A stretch of DNA of 31,259 nt from CAZHFA01 sp964534945 (GCA_964534945.1 CAZHSB010000018.1:1-31259); one strand, 5' to 3'; counted from the first letter of the stretch, positions 1 to 8,935 are shown. Translations and numbers: made by a program. Notes: generated by a model from the sequence alone, not told the origin.

Positions 1-6
1 AAAAAA

Positions 7-333
7 GTGGCAGTTACCTTAAGACTTTCAAGACATGGAAAGAAAGGAAATCCTTTTTATAGAATAGTAGCAACAGAAACAACTTTTCGTAGAGATGGAA
101 AATATTTAGAAATCGTCGGATCATATGATCCTATGCAAGATCCACCTGTAACAGTTTTAAAAGAAGAAAGAGTAAAAACTTTAGTTAATAATGGTGCAAA
201 AGCTAGTAAATTAGTAAGGAATTTAATCATAGCAAAAATTCCTAATTTAATTGAAGAAAAAGAAGCAGCTCAAAAAGCTAAAATTCAAGCTAATCGTCGA
301 AAGAGAAAAGAAAGAGCAAAAGAAAGAGCTTAA
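7..333 (+). CDS. rpsP: 30S ribosomal protein S16
   Basis: Small-subunit protein that binds 16S rRNA early in 30S assembly. The N-terminus (VTLRLSRHGKKGNPFYRIVA) is the diagnostic S16 signature, followed by the DGKYLEIVGSYDP strand. At 108 residues it is longer than the roughly 80-90 residues usual for the family; the extra length is a Lys/Arg/Ala/Glu-rich tail from about residue 80, probably a basic rRNA-binding extension. Translation starts at GTG, only six bases into the window, so its ribosome binding site and promoter lie outside. In many bacteria rpsP leads an operon with a KH protein, rimM, trmD and rplS; here trmD follows after 92 bases with a hairpin between them, and rimM is missing. 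Confidence 0.96.
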   Translation: MAVTLRLSRHGKKGNPFYRIVATETTFRRDGKYLEIVGSYDPMQDPPVTVLKEERVKTLVNNGAKASKLVRNLIIAKIPNLIEEKEAAQKAKIQANRRKRKERAKERA

Positions 334-344
334 ATTTTTATATT

Positions 345-392
345 TTAAGATTATCAACTTTAATAAAAAATAACTTAAGTTGATAATCTTAA
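345..392 (+). terminator. AU-rich hairpin between rpsP and trmD, possible terminator or attenuator
   Basis: A perfect 16-bp inverted repeat (TTAAGATTATCAACTT at 345-360, its complement at 377-392) encloses a 16-base loop and is followed within about 20 bases by a T-rich stretch (395-416). It lies 12 bases past the rpsP stop. The stem is AT-rich, so termination may be partial. It could equally be a 3' stabilising structure for rpsP mRNA that allows read-through into trmD. Confidence 0.55.
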
Positions 393-425
393 ATCATTTT
401 TAGATTTATTTTTTAAGTATTAAAA

Positions 426-1106
426 ATGCAGATTTTTGTTCTTACGATTTTTCCAGAAATATTTTCAAGTTTTTTAAAAACAAGTCTCATAGAAAAAGCA
501 ATAAAAAAAAATATTTTATCTATTGATATTGTAAATATCAGAGATTTTTCGTCCCCACCTCATTATAAAGTTGATGACGAACCATATGGAGGTGGCGCTG
601 GCATGGTATTAAAGCCAGAGCCTATTTTTGAAGCAATAAAAAACTTAAAAGAAAAAATTGAAGATGCCCATACAATCTTACTTACACCATCTGGAAATAC
701 TTTTAACCAACAAAAAGCAGTAGATTTTAGCCAAAAAGACAATCTGATTTTTATATGTGGAAGATACGAGGGAGTAGATCAAAGGGTTATAGATCTTTGC
801 GTTGATGAAGAAATGTCAATTGGCGATTATGTCCTTATGGGAGGAGAAATCCCCGCAATGGCGATAATTGAAGCGACATCAAGACTTATTCCTAATGTTA
901 TTGGAAATTCAGAATCAATTATCACTGAATCTTTTTCTGAAAATTTTTTAGAAGCTCCTCAATATACTCACCCAGAAGAATTTCAAGGCTTAAAAGTTCC
1001 CAACGTTCTTCTTTCTGGACATCATAAGAATATAAAAAAATGGAGAGAAGAAAAATCATTAGAAAAGACAAAAAAAGTACGTCCAGAATTATTAAACAGA
1101 GGTTAA
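426..1106 (+). CDS. trmD: tRNA (guanine-N1)-methyltransferase TrmD
   Basis: SAM-dependent SPOUT enzyme that makes m1G37 next to the anticodon, preventing +1 frameshifts. Family landmarks are present: DEPYGGGAGMVLKPEP (about 51-66), the knot segments CGRYEGVDQRVID (111-123) and SIGDYVLMGGEIPA (131-144), and APQYTHPEEFQGL plus VLLSGHHKNIKKWR toward the C-terminus. Length (226) is close to the family minimum; the C-terminal helical domain is short. One oddity: aligning ITESF here to TEDSF of E. coli TrmD places Glu168 at the position of the catalytic Asp169. The SPOUT gene downstream begins three bases after the stop, so the two are surely co-transcribed and probably translationally coupled. Confidence 0.95.
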   Translation: MQIFVLTIFPEIFSSFLKTSLIEKAIKKNILSIDIVNIRDFSSPPHYKVDDEPYGGGAGMVLKPEPIFEAIKNLKEKIEDAHTILLTPSGNTFNQQKAVDFSQKDNLIFICGRYEGVDQRVIDLCVDEEMSIGDYVLMGGEIPAMAIIEATSRLIPNVIGNSESIITESFSENFLEAPQYTHPEEFQGLKVPNVLLSGHHKNIKKWREEKSLEKTKKVRPELLNRG

Positions 1107-1109
1107 TGT

Positions 1110-1661
1110 ATGAAAAATTTAAATGTTATTTTACTTCACGACAATATGGTTGATAAGCAAAAGCGTATTGTCACGACCTCTCTTACCATGATTGACTTAC
1201 ACGATATAGCAAGAAGTTGTAGAACATTTGGCGTGAATAACACATTTGTTTGCCATTCTTCACCATCTCTTAGGAAATTAGCAGAGACTTTAAAAGCACA
1301 TTGGATGACAGGCTTTGGAGAAAAGTATAATGGAAATAGAAAAGATGCCTTAACACGCGTTCATATCGTAAGAGAAATTGATGAGGCTATTTCCATTCTA
1401 GATAAACAATATGGAAAACTTCCAAAACTAATCGCAAGTTCAGCAAGAGACGGTGGAAAAAGAATCTCTTTTGATGAAATGAATTCTTTATTAGAAAAAG
1501 ATGATACCCCATATCTTTTAATGCTAGGAACTGGATGGGGAATGTCAGATGAATTATTAGCACGCGCTGATTATTTTTTAGAGCCAATAAAGGGACCTAC
1601 AGATTATAATCATTTATCGGTAAGATCCGCTTGTGCTATTATGCTCTCTCGCCTCTTCTAA
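1110..1661 (+). CDS. SPOUT-fold RNA methyltransferase (Methyltrn_RNA_4-like)
   Basis: Small (183 aa) predicted SAM-dependent RNA methyltransferase. The N-terminus (NVILLHDNMVDKQ...VTTSLTMIDLHDIARSCRTFGV) and the C-terminal knot-like motifs (LLMLGTGWGMSDELL about 136-150, then DYNHLSVRSACAIMLSRL) match the family I know as Methyltrn_RNA_4 (PF09936, TM1570-type), which in several lineages lies beside or is fused to TrmD. Here it is a separate gene three bases after trmD, with GAGG upstream of the ATG as a ribosome binding site. The substrate of the family is not well established as far as I know; the pairing suggests tRNA or another RNA handled with TrmD. Family call is good; exact reaction unknown. 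Confidence 0.82.
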   Translation: MKNLNVILLHDNMVDKQKRIVTTSLTMIDLHDIARSCRTFGVNNTFVCHSSPSLRKLAETLKAHWMTGFGEKYNGNRKDALTRVHIVREIDEAISILDKQYGKLPKLIASSARDGGKRISFDEMNSLLEKDDTPYLLMLGTGWGMSDELLARADYFLEPIKGPTDYNHLSVRSACAIMLSRLF

Positions 1662-1720
1662 TTTTTGATGTAAATTTTAGGATATCTAAATTTTCATCTC
1701 AAATTTAAAATCAATATAAG

Positions 1721-1846
1721 GTGAAAGGTATTATCCCTTATCAACAATATAAAAATGAAACTTGTGCAATCGCTTGTATGCTTATGGCACTTGAAAGTTT
1801 AGATCTTATACTTAAAGCAACTAAAGAATATGAAAAAATATTTTAA
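1721..1846 (+). pseudogene. Remnant of a C39-like cysteine peptidase N-terminus (41 codons)
   Basis: A short frame from GTG (1721) to TAA (1844-1846) encodes 41 residues beginning VKGIIPYQQYKNETCAIACM. The pattern Q-x(6)-C-x(3)-C with following LMALESL resembles the start of papain-like C39 peptidases, where a Gln (oxyanion hole) precedes the catalytic Cys and a helix. Nothing matching the catalytic His and Asp follows; the frame ends in a Lys/Glu-rich stretch and a stop, then fliK runs in from the other side. I read it as a decayed gene start, not a functional product. It could instead be a random or genuine small peptide gene; a weak AAG precedes the GTG. Confidence 0.35.
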
Positions 1847-1865
1847 ATATTATCACTCAAATTAT

Positions 1866-3025
1866 TTAAGCAATCCACTTTGAGGAAGTCGTTTCTGCTT
1901 GCGTATCGTCGTCTTTACTTAAGTTAGATACTTTTTCTAAATCATTATTAAACGTATCGTTACCTTTGTCTTTTTCATTTCCGCTATTAGCACTACCACT
2001 TTGATTACTATTATCTTCACTATCTTTTGAAGCTATATATACATTTATAGTATCTACATCAAGACCAGCATCTCTTAATATTTGTTGAAGTTCTAATGAT
2101 TTGCTCTTAAGTAAGTTTTCGACATCTTCTGAACTCGATTGCAACCTTGCGAATAGTACTCCTTCTTTCATCGTAACATCAATTTTAACTTCTCCTAATG
2201 ATGGCGGATCTAATCTAAGAGAAATCGTTGATCCATCTTTTGATTTTGCAACAGCCTTTAGTGCTTCTTCAACTCGTTCCATAACTCGAGTCGACATAGC
2301 CGAATCTAAAGTTTTTATTGCATCTTTAGAAGATAAAATATTATTTGTTTCATTATTCCCAGACATAATCTTCATAATATTTTGAGTATCATCAAAATTT
2401 TTTGATAGATTCATCATCGAAGAATTCTCATAATTTGAATTTTGCATACTATCTTGTGACACCGAGGTGGAAGCTAGCAACTCACTATTTTGCGAAATAT
2501 CATTTGTCCCTAATGATAAAATATTTGCAGAAATCGTTCTTTGATTACTATTTAATGTGGGATCTTCGCTAAATATGTCACTCAATAATTTTTCAAAAAT
2601 TGACGTAAGATTTAATTTTGAGCTTTCTTTAGATGAATCTTGTTCTGAAATATCTTTGAGAACATTATCTATAGATGTGGAATCACTATCATCAATAGTA
2701 TGCGTATTAAAGAAAGTCTTTACGGCGTCCTGTAAATTTTCTACTACATCTAAAGCACTAAGTTTTTCAAAGATTTCATTTCCTAGTGTTGTTTTTAAAT
2801 TATTAAAAAATTCATTTAGGTCAAAACTACTATTAAGCTTTAAATTTTTTTCTAAATATTTTTGAATATCACTTAGTTCTTCATCAGAAAATTGCCCTGT
2901 ATCTTTTAAAGTTTGCATCATTTGTTGGATAAATTCGCATTGTAAAGTGGATGTCGTTTCATCACTTTCACCTTGGCTTTCACAATCTTCTACAACCTTA
3001 CCAAGGTCTTCTTCTATATCTTCAG
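1866..3025 (-). CDS. fliK: Flagellar hook-length control protein FliK, C-terminal part (5' end in assembly gap)
   Basis: FliK is a secreted ruler that measures hook length and switches the flagellar export gate from hook to filament substrates. About 385 C-terminal residues are visible. The first 230 or so are a Ser/Asn/Asp/Glu-rich, low-complexity region typical of the variable FliK ruler. The conserved Flg_hook domain then appears: ISLRLDPPSLGEVKIDVTM, GVLFARLQSSSEDVENLL, ELQQILRDAGLDVDTINVYI, followed by an acidic/polar tail ending SSKWIA. The LRLxPxxLGxVxV core is diagnostic. The start lies in the run of N at 3026-3125 or was lost there: with only about 190 bases to the stop of the next gene, the true N-terminus cannot be placed. 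No other flagellar gene lies nearby. Partial because of assembly. Confidence 0.85.
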
Positions 3026-3125
3026 NNNNNNNNNNNNNNNNNNNNNNNNNNNNNNNNNNNNNNNNNNNNNNNNNNNNNNNNNNNNNNNNNNNNNNNNNNN
3101 NNNNNNNNNNNNNNNNNNNNNNNNN
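3026..3125. other. Assembly gap (100 N)
   Basis: Exactly 100 undetermined bases, the conventional scaffold placeholder, so the real distance is unknown. It interrupts fliK. Any open frame drawn through it, including one that seems to extend fliK to 3215 and one at 3022-3243, is not evidence of a protein. Confidence 0.98.
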
Positions 3126-3129
3126 GGAG

Positions 3130-3192
3130 AAATTGCAAGCCGTTTTGACGAAATAATACTCTAGTATATTGAGGAAAAACGGCTTGCAATTT
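3130..3192. repeat. 17-bp perfect inverted repeat beside the assembly gap
   Basis: AAATTGCAAGCCGTTTT (3130-3146) is repeated exactly in inverse orientation at 3176-3192, with 29 bases between, and the spacer holds a small nested ATACT-CT-AGTAT hairpin. It begins 27 bases downstream of the efflux channel stop on the minus strand. The minus-strand side visible before the gap (CTCC) lacks a T-run, so it is not a standard intrinsic terminator. Its position at a contig edge suggests either a dispersed REP-like palindrome that broke the assembly, or an assembly artefact. Confidence 0.7.
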
Positions 3193-3218
3193 ATACGATT
3201 TATCGCCAAAATCATCGC

Positions 3219-4634
3219 CTAAAGAAGGGTCCAAGGTTGCCAACCACCACCCAACGCCTTATAAATTGACACTATAGATCCATTAAGCGCTTCCTTACTT
3301 TTTGCTAAATTATTTTCATTTTCTAGCATGTCAGATTGTGCTGCCAATACTGATATAAAGTCGAGTGCACCTTCTTTATATTGATCTTTTGCCAAATAAT
3401 AAGATTTTTTAGAAAGGTCAAATGCTTTGCTTAAAATTGCATATCTTCTTCTTTCTGAAGCAAATGATATTAAAGCATTTTCAACATCTTCAAAAGCTCT
3501 TAAAACTGTATTTTCATAACTTGCTAATGCTTCATCAACTCTTGCCTCACTTGCTTTTACACGAGCTCTGATTTGTCCAAAATCAAATGGCGTCCATGAA
3601 ATACTTGGTCCAAATGAACTTTGCATACCGTTATGAAAGATCTTTGATAAATCATCTGTTTGTAAGCTTAAAGAACCTGTTATGGAAAATCTTGGAAAAT
3701 AATCTGCTTTCGCCACACCTATAAGTGCAGTATATGAAGCCAAATTTCTTTCCGCCATCATTACATCTGGTCTTGATCTTAAAAGGCTTTCAGCATCTGT
3801 AATATGAAGCGGGCCTTTATATATTGTGATAGCTTTTGGTTTAATTAATTTTGGCTCTAATTCATTTGGAAATTTACCACTTAAAACTGCCAAACGATGA
3901 ATATTTACTTTTACAGCAGTTTCTAACGAAGGCATAATCGATTTTGTAGCCTCTAATTGAGTTTCAGCTCTTACCTTATCTAATTCACTCACCTGTCCTG
4001 CATTAAATTTTGCAGTAACTATGTCTAAAGTTTCCTCTTGAATTTTTATATTATTTTTTGCAATTTTTAATTGATCTTGAGAACTTCTTAACGAAAAATA
4101 AGAGTTTGATATATCTGCAACTAAGATTCTAAGTGCATCATATAAGCTAGCAACAGAGGCATCTAGACTGGCACTTTTTGATTCTGTATTTCTCCTTAAT
4201 TTTCCAAAAACATCGATCTCCCAACCTGCATCAATTGAACTTGCAAAAAGGTCATTATCAGAAATCGGCGTTTGCCTAATTGTTGAAGATCCATGATTTT
4301 GAATTTCCGCACCACTAAAACCAGAACTTGTTACAGGCAAAAGCGTCGCCCTTGCCTCTTTTAATAAAGCTCTAGATTGATTTACTCTAGCTAGGGCAAC
4401 TTTAATATCTTTGCTCCCTTTGACTGCATCATCTATAAGAGACACAAGAACATCATCATCAAAATATCCCCACCATTTAACATCAAACTTATCAATCACG
4501 AAGTCAGCTTTTTTTGCCTCTTCGAATTCGTTTGGTGTCTTAATTTCTAGCTTTATATAATCTGGACCAACAGCACATGCCGATACTAATAACAATAAAA
4601 TCAAAATAATTATTTTTTTTGTAATATGAAACAT
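3219..4634 (-). CDS. Outer-membrane efflux channel, NodT/OprM-type lipoprotein (RND partner)
   Basis: TolC-like trimeric outer-membrane exit duct. A lipoprotein signal peptide is clear: basic MFHITKK, a hydrophobic stretch, then the lipobox LVSAC with Cys20 as the lipidated residue, followed by AVGPDY, a hallmark of OprM/NodT channels. Two repeated outer-membrane-efflux domains follow, including RSRPDVMMAERNLASYTALIGVAKADYFP and the C-terminal helical repeat with SYYLAKDQYKEGALDFISVL. Length (471) matches the family. It is the last gene of the tetR-adaptor-pump-channel set, 54 bases after the pump stop. Substrate specificity cannot be read from sequence. Confidence 0.93.
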   Translation of the reverse strand: MFHITKKIIILILLLLVSACAVGPDYIKLEIKTPNEFEEAKKADFVIDKFDVKWWGYFDDDVLVSLIDDAVKGSKDIKVALARVNQSRALLKEARATLLPVTSSGFSGAEIQNHGSSTIRQTPISDNDLFASSIDAGWEIDVFGKLRRNTESKSASLDASVASLYDALRILVADISNSYFSLRSSQDQLKIAKNNIKIQEETLDIVTAKFNAGQVSELDKVRAETQLEATKSIMPSLETAVKVNIHRLAVLSGKFPNELEPKLIKPKAITIYKGPLHITDAESLLRSRPDVMMAERNLASYTALIGVAKADYFPRFSITGSLSLQTDDLSKIFHNGMQSSFGPSISWTPFDFGQIRARVKASEARVDEALASYENTVLRAFEDVENALISFASERRRYAILSKAFDLSKKSYYLAKDQYKEGALDFISVLAAQSDMLENENNLAKSKEALNGSIVSIYKALGGGWQPWTLL

Positions 4635-4688
4635 AACTTCCTATTTTTAAAAATACTAAATTAAGCTTAAAAAGCATAACAAAAAATT

Positions 4689-7600
4689 TTAGATATCAAC
4701 ATCAAAATCTTTCTTCTTATATTTATCACTCGAAACTACCATATAAATACTTGGTACAACAAAAAGTGTAAATAATGTTCCAATAAACATTCCTGTAACA
4801 AGCATAATACCAATACTATTTCTAGAGCCTGCCCCTGGCCCTTTTGCTATCATTAAAGGAAAGTGACCAACGACTGTGGCAGCAGATGTCATAAGAACAG
4901 GACGAAATCTTGTAATACATGCCTGAGTAATCGCACCAATTTTTGTAAGCCCTTTTTCTCTTAATCCGTTTGCAAACTCAACAATTAAAATTCCATTTTT
5001 AGAAATAAGTCCTACTAATGTAACAAGACCAACCTGAGAATAAATGTTTATTGTAGTAAATCCTAAAAATGAAAACATTAATGCAGCAGATAACGCTAAT
5101 GGAACAGAACCTGCAAGAATAATAAATGGGTCTCTAAAACTTTCAAACTGCGAAGCTAATACAAGGTAAATTAGTATACAAGAAAGGATTAATGTTGTTA
5201 CTAACGCATCCCCCTCTGTCCTTAATTGCCTAGACTCTCCACCATAATCTACTTGATATCCAAAAGGTAAAATTTCTTTTGCCTTTTCTTCTAACACTTT
5301 TAACCCATCATCAACTGTTACACCAGAAGGAATATGCCCTTGTATGGTTACAGAATTTAACTGTTGAAATTTTTTAAGCTCTCTTGGTTTTACACTATTT
5401 TCTAATGTGCTTACGGTTGATAATTTTATTAGATTATCGCCTCCACTTTTTACGTATAAATCTCCAAGTTGATCTGGATTTAATCTATCTATCCTATTTA
5501 TTTGAGGAATAACTTTATAGCTTCTTCCCTGCATATTAAATCTATTAACATAATTTCCACCAAGCATAATTGAAACATCTTGACCTATTTCACTTAAATT
5601 TAATCCCATAGTTCCAATTTTTTCATGATCAATAATAAGATCTGTTTGTGGATAATCATATTTTAAATCAGAATCGATATACATAAATTTTCCGCTTTGA
5701 TATCCAGCTTGTATAAGTTGATTTGCATATGTCAAAAGATGCTCAGAATCGTCAGTCGAGGATATTACAAATTCGATTGGATAATTACTTCCTCCCGGCA
5801 ATACAGATGGTGTTGCCACAATAACTCTTGCTCCTGCGATCATTGCCATTTTCCCCCATGCTTCCATTTTTAGTTCTTCAACATGTTTACTCCTTTCACT
5901 CCAAGGCTTTAATGTCACAACAGAAAATCCAAAATTAGGCTCAACAACGTTAAAGAACACGTCAGTTTCAGGAAAAGATCTTAAGACATTTTCCACAGAA
6001 ACTGCATAACGCTCGGTTTGCTCAACTGTAGAGTTCGCAGAAGTTTCTAATATTCCAAACATTGCTCCTTGATCTTCTGGAGGAGCAAGTTCACTTGTAG
6101 AATATTTATAAAGCGGATAAATTGATAACATTACAGTTGCCGCAAAAATTAAAATTCCAGTTTTGCACTTTAAAGATATAACAAGCAATTTTTCATATGC
6201 TTTTCTAACTAAATTAAATACCTCTTCTACAAACAATTTCATTTTAGTCTTTTTATTTCGTACTAATTTTGAAGACATCATCGGAGACAGTGTAAGAGCG
6301 ACAAAACCTGATATTAAAACCGTTCCTGCCAACGTAAAAGCAAACTCTTTAAATAAAGTTCCTGTCAATCCTCCCTGTAATCCAATTGGAGCATAAACTG
6401 CAGCTAACGTAATTGTCATTGAAATAACAGGTCCTGTAAGTTCTCTTGCTGCGATGATTGCTGCATCCATTGGGGTTTTCCCCTCGGATACGTGACGCTC
6501 AACATTTTCAAGCATTACTATTGCATCATCTACGACAATTCCAACCGCCAGCACAATTGCAAGTAGCGTCAAAAGGTTTATCGAAAAACCAAATATTAAA
6601 ATAAGGCCAAATGCTCCAATTAATGAAAGCGGAATAACAACTATAGGGACAAGAACTGAACGAAAAGATCCAATAAAAAGCGTAATCACAATCATTACAA
6701 TAATAATGGTCTCTACTAATGTTCCACCGACTTCATGTATAGCATCCCTTATATACTCTGTAGCGTCATAACATTCTTTAAAATGCATACTACTTGGCAA
6801 ATTCTTTTCGATTTCTGGATAAAGTTTTTTAATACCACGAACAACATCTAACGAGTTCGCATTTGGAAGTGGCCAAACACCTATAAAAATAGCAGATTTT
6901 CCTTCATACCTTATATTAATATCATAATCTTCTGCGCCCAATTCAACTTTTGCAATATCCTTCAATCTTATCAAGGTTCCATTAAAATCTTTGATAACAA
7001 GATTCTTAAATCCTTCAACATCTTGCACATCAGTATTTGCATTAAGGATAACCGTAACCATATTCCCCTTACTTTCTCCCAATGCTGATAAATAATTATT
7101 TGATTTTAATGCTGCATAAACTTGCGCAGATCTAATATTCATTGCAGCCATCTTATCTGGATCAAGCCAAATTCTCATAGCAAATACTCTACCGCCTAAG
7201 ATGTCTGCTTTTTGAACTCCTGGGACTGCAGAAAATTTTGGTTGAATAACTCGAGTCAAATAATCTGTAATTTCGTTTGCTTCCAATTCATTAGAATAAA
7301 AACTTAAGAACAATGACGCGAACTGATCATTGGTATTCATCATATCGATTACAGGTTCTTCCGACCCCTCTGGTAATTCATTTTTAACTTGATTTACCTT
7401 AGACTGAATTTGTGTCAATGCTTCACTAACAGGATAGTTTAACACCAAATGCGCCGTAATTGTGCTAACGCCTTGCACACTAGATGACTCTAGATAATCA
7501 ATTCCATCTGCACTCGCTATAACACGCTCAAGTGGTGTTGTAATGAAACCTTTTACAAGCTCTGCATTAGCTCCAACATAAGTTGTAGTAACTGTAATCT

Positions 7601-7730
7601 TTGCAGAATCACTTTGAGGATATTGCCTAGTAGTCAAGCTATTCATTGACTGAATACCCAAGATCAAAATGACCAAATTAACACAAATCGATAGCACAGG
7701 TCTTTTTATAAAAATATCTGTAATTCTCAT
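4689..7730 (-). CDS. RND-family (HAE1) multidrug efflux permease
   Basis: Proton-driven inner-membrane pump of the AcrB/MexB superfamily. It starts with the usual MRITDIFIKRPVLSI entry to TM1, has the two large periplasmic loops, and shows the proton-relay residues: Asp401-Asp402 in VGIVVDDAIVMLEN and Lys911 in GLISKNGILIVEF, equivalent to AcrB Asp407/Asp408 and Lys940. Motifs such as TTPLERVIASADGIDYLESSS (porter domain) and FFRTT-free but intact GYQVDYGGESRQL segments are standard. At 1013 residues it is slightly shorter than AcrB (1049), mainly at the C-terminus, which ends soon after TM12. It follows the adaptor gene by 53 bases and precedes the outer-membrane channel, so a full tripartite pump is encoded. 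Hydrophobic or amphiphilic drugs are the likely substrates by family; not provable here. Confidence 0.95.
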   Translation of the reverse strand: MRITDIFIKRPVLSICVNLVILILGIQSMNSLTTRQYPQSDSAKITVTTTYVGANAELVKGFITTPLERVIASADGIDYLESSSVQGVSTITAHLVLNYPVSEALTQIQSKVNQVKNELPEGSEEPVIDMMNTNDQFASLFLSFYSNELEANEITDYLTRVIQPKFSAVPGVQKADILGGRVFAMRIWLDPDKMAAMNIRSAQVYAALKSNNYLSALGESKGNMVTVILNANTDVQDVEGFKNLVIKDFNGTLIRLKDIAKVELGAEDYDINIRYEGKSAIFIGVWPLPNANSLDVVRGIKKLYPEIEKNLPSSMHFKECYDATEYIRDAIHEVGGTLVETIIIVMIVITLFIGSFRSVLVPIVVIPLSLIGAFGLILIFGFSINLLTLLAIVLAVGIVVDDAIVMLENVERHVSEGKTPMDAAIIAARELTGPVISMTITLAAVYAPIGLQGGLTGTLFKEFAFTLAGTVLISGFVALTLSPMMSSKLVRNKKTKMKLFVEEVFNLVRKAYEKLLVISLKCKTGILIFAATVMLSIYPLYKYSTSELAPPEDQGAMFGILETSANSTVEQTERYAVSVENVLRSFPETDVFFNVVEPNFGFSVVTLKPWSERSKHVEELKMEAWGKMAMIAGARVIVATPSVLPGGSNYPIEFVISSTDDSEHLLTYANQLIQAGYQSGKFMYIDSDLKYDYPQTDLIIDHEKIGTMGLNLSEIGQDVSIMLGGNYVNRFNMQGRSYKVIPQINRIDRLNPDQLGDLYVKSGGDNLIKLSTVSTLENSVKPRELKKFQQLNSVTIQGHIPSGVTVDDGLKVLEEKAKEILPFGYQVDYGGESRQLRTEGDALVTTLILSCILIYLVLASQFESFRDPFIILAGSVPLALSAALMFSFLGFTTINIYSQVGLVTLVGLISKNGILIVEFANGLREKGLTKIGAITQACITRFRPVLMTSAATVVGHFPLMIAKGPGAGSRNSIGIMLVTGMFIGTLFTLFVVPSIYMVVSSDKYKKKDFDVDI

Positions 7731-7783
7731 ATATTCCTTTTTCCTATTTTTTACTTTCTAATAACTCACCTATTTCTACAAAA

Positions 7784-8911
7784 TTATGAATTAACAGGGT
7801 TCGGATTTAATAATGCTTCTGGTTGAACTTTATTATCGACAATTACTTGCGCATTATTATGAAGCCTAAACGTTGCAGAACTTACTATTTCATCTCCATC
7901 TTTTATTCCACGAAGTACTTCCACAAGGTCTCCCTTTCTTACACCCAATTTTATAAAATGAGATTCAACAATTCTTACAGGATTTTTTCCATCTGATTTA
8001 CTAATAATAAAAATACTATTTCCATAAGGAGAATAATTTATAGCTGAACTTGGAATCGATAAAACTTCTCTATCCTTTCCAAGATCGACAACTACTCTTG
8101 CAAAAATTCCAGAACGTAAAATATTTTTAGGATTTTTTAAAGTTCCTTGAACACGAATATTTCTAGTATTAGGATCTACATAACTATCTACAGCTGAAAG
8201 TTTTGCCTCAAAAACTTTTTTCGGAAAAAGATCAACCGAAACATTAATTACATTCCCTATTTTTATCTTTGCAAGATCCTGTTCTGGAAGTGAAAAATTT
8301 ACATATAGTGGATCAAGTGCATGAAGCGCAACTACTTCTGTTCCAACTTTTAACATTTGACCAACATTTATATAACGAATTCCAGCCGTACCATCAAAAG
8401 GTGCAACAATTTTCCTTCTTTCGATGACTCCTTCTATTTGATCAACACTGGCCTTTGCATTTTCAAACTCAGAAGTAGCGTTATCAAGATCCATTTTTGA
8501 ATTTGCATTTTTTGTACGAAGTGTTTTTTGCCTTTCTAAATTTAACTTTGCAAGTTCCAATCTTGCCTTTGCTCCTGCAAGCTCTGCAACTTCCACACTT
8601 GTATCGAGCTCTACTAATACATCACCTTTTTTAACTAATGTACCAGAATCAAATTTAATTTTTGCAACCCTTCCATCAGATTGTGCACTTAACATCGCTC
8701 CCTCTGTAGATTCAAGACCACCAACTGCCTTAATAGTATTTTTCCAAATAGATTTTTTTACCATAAATGATGTTACTGGAGTGGGAGGATTTTGCTTATG
8801 CTCTCTTTCATATTTTTCACTTCTTATCTGGCATGCTTTTATTGTACCCAAAAAGGCAACCAAACCTAAACTTACAATACCTGCAACCAATACATGTTTT
8901 TTTATCTTCAT
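7784..8911 (-). CDS. RND efflux periplasmic adaptor (membrane fusion protein)
   Basis: AcrA/MexA-type adaptor that bridges the pump and the outer-membrane channel. Residues 6-26 form one N-terminal membrane anchor; the Cys at the end of it follows Ile-Lys-Ala, a poor lipobox, so anchoring is probably by the helix. Next come the lipoyl half-motif (GRVAKIKFDSGTLVKKGDVLVELD), an alpha-helical hairpin (about 105-160), the second lipoyl half (RRKIVAPFDGTAGIRYINVGQ), a beta-barrel with SYVDPNTRNIRVQGTLKN, and the membrane-proximal domain. Length (375) is typical. Its start lies 24 bases after the tetR stop, indicating one transcript with the regulator. Confidence 0.94.
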   Translation of the reverse strand: MKIKKHVLVAGIVSLGLVAFLGTIKACQIRSEKYEREHKQNPPTPVTSFMVKKSIWKNTIKAVGGLESTEGAMLSAQSDGRVAKIKFDSGTLVKKGDVLVELDTSVEVAELAGAKARLELAKLNLERQKTLRTKNANSKMDLDNATSEFENAKASVDQIEGVIERRKIVAPFDGTAGIRYINVGQMLKVGTEVVALHALDPLYVNFSLPEQDLAKIKIGNVINVSVDLFPKKVFEAKLSAVDSYVDPNTRNIRVQGTLKNPKNILRSGIFARVVVDLGKDREVLSIPSSAINYSPYGNSIFIISKSDGKNPVRIVESHFIKLGVRKGDLVEVLRGIKDGDEIVSSATFRLHNNAQVIVDNKVQPEALLNPNPVNS

Positions 8912-8935
8912 ATATTTACACCTTAAAAATAAATT

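Noticed and set aside
1387..1587. 66-residue minus-strand frame inside the SPOUT methyltransferase gene
   Set aside because: Antisense shadow of a well-supported gene, with no ribosome site or recognisable motif.
3022..3243. Open frames drawn across the N run, including an apparent 73-residue protein and an N-terminal extension of fliK to 3215
   Set aside because: The frames exist only because N is read through; the gap length is a placeholder, so the reading frames on the two sides are unrelated.
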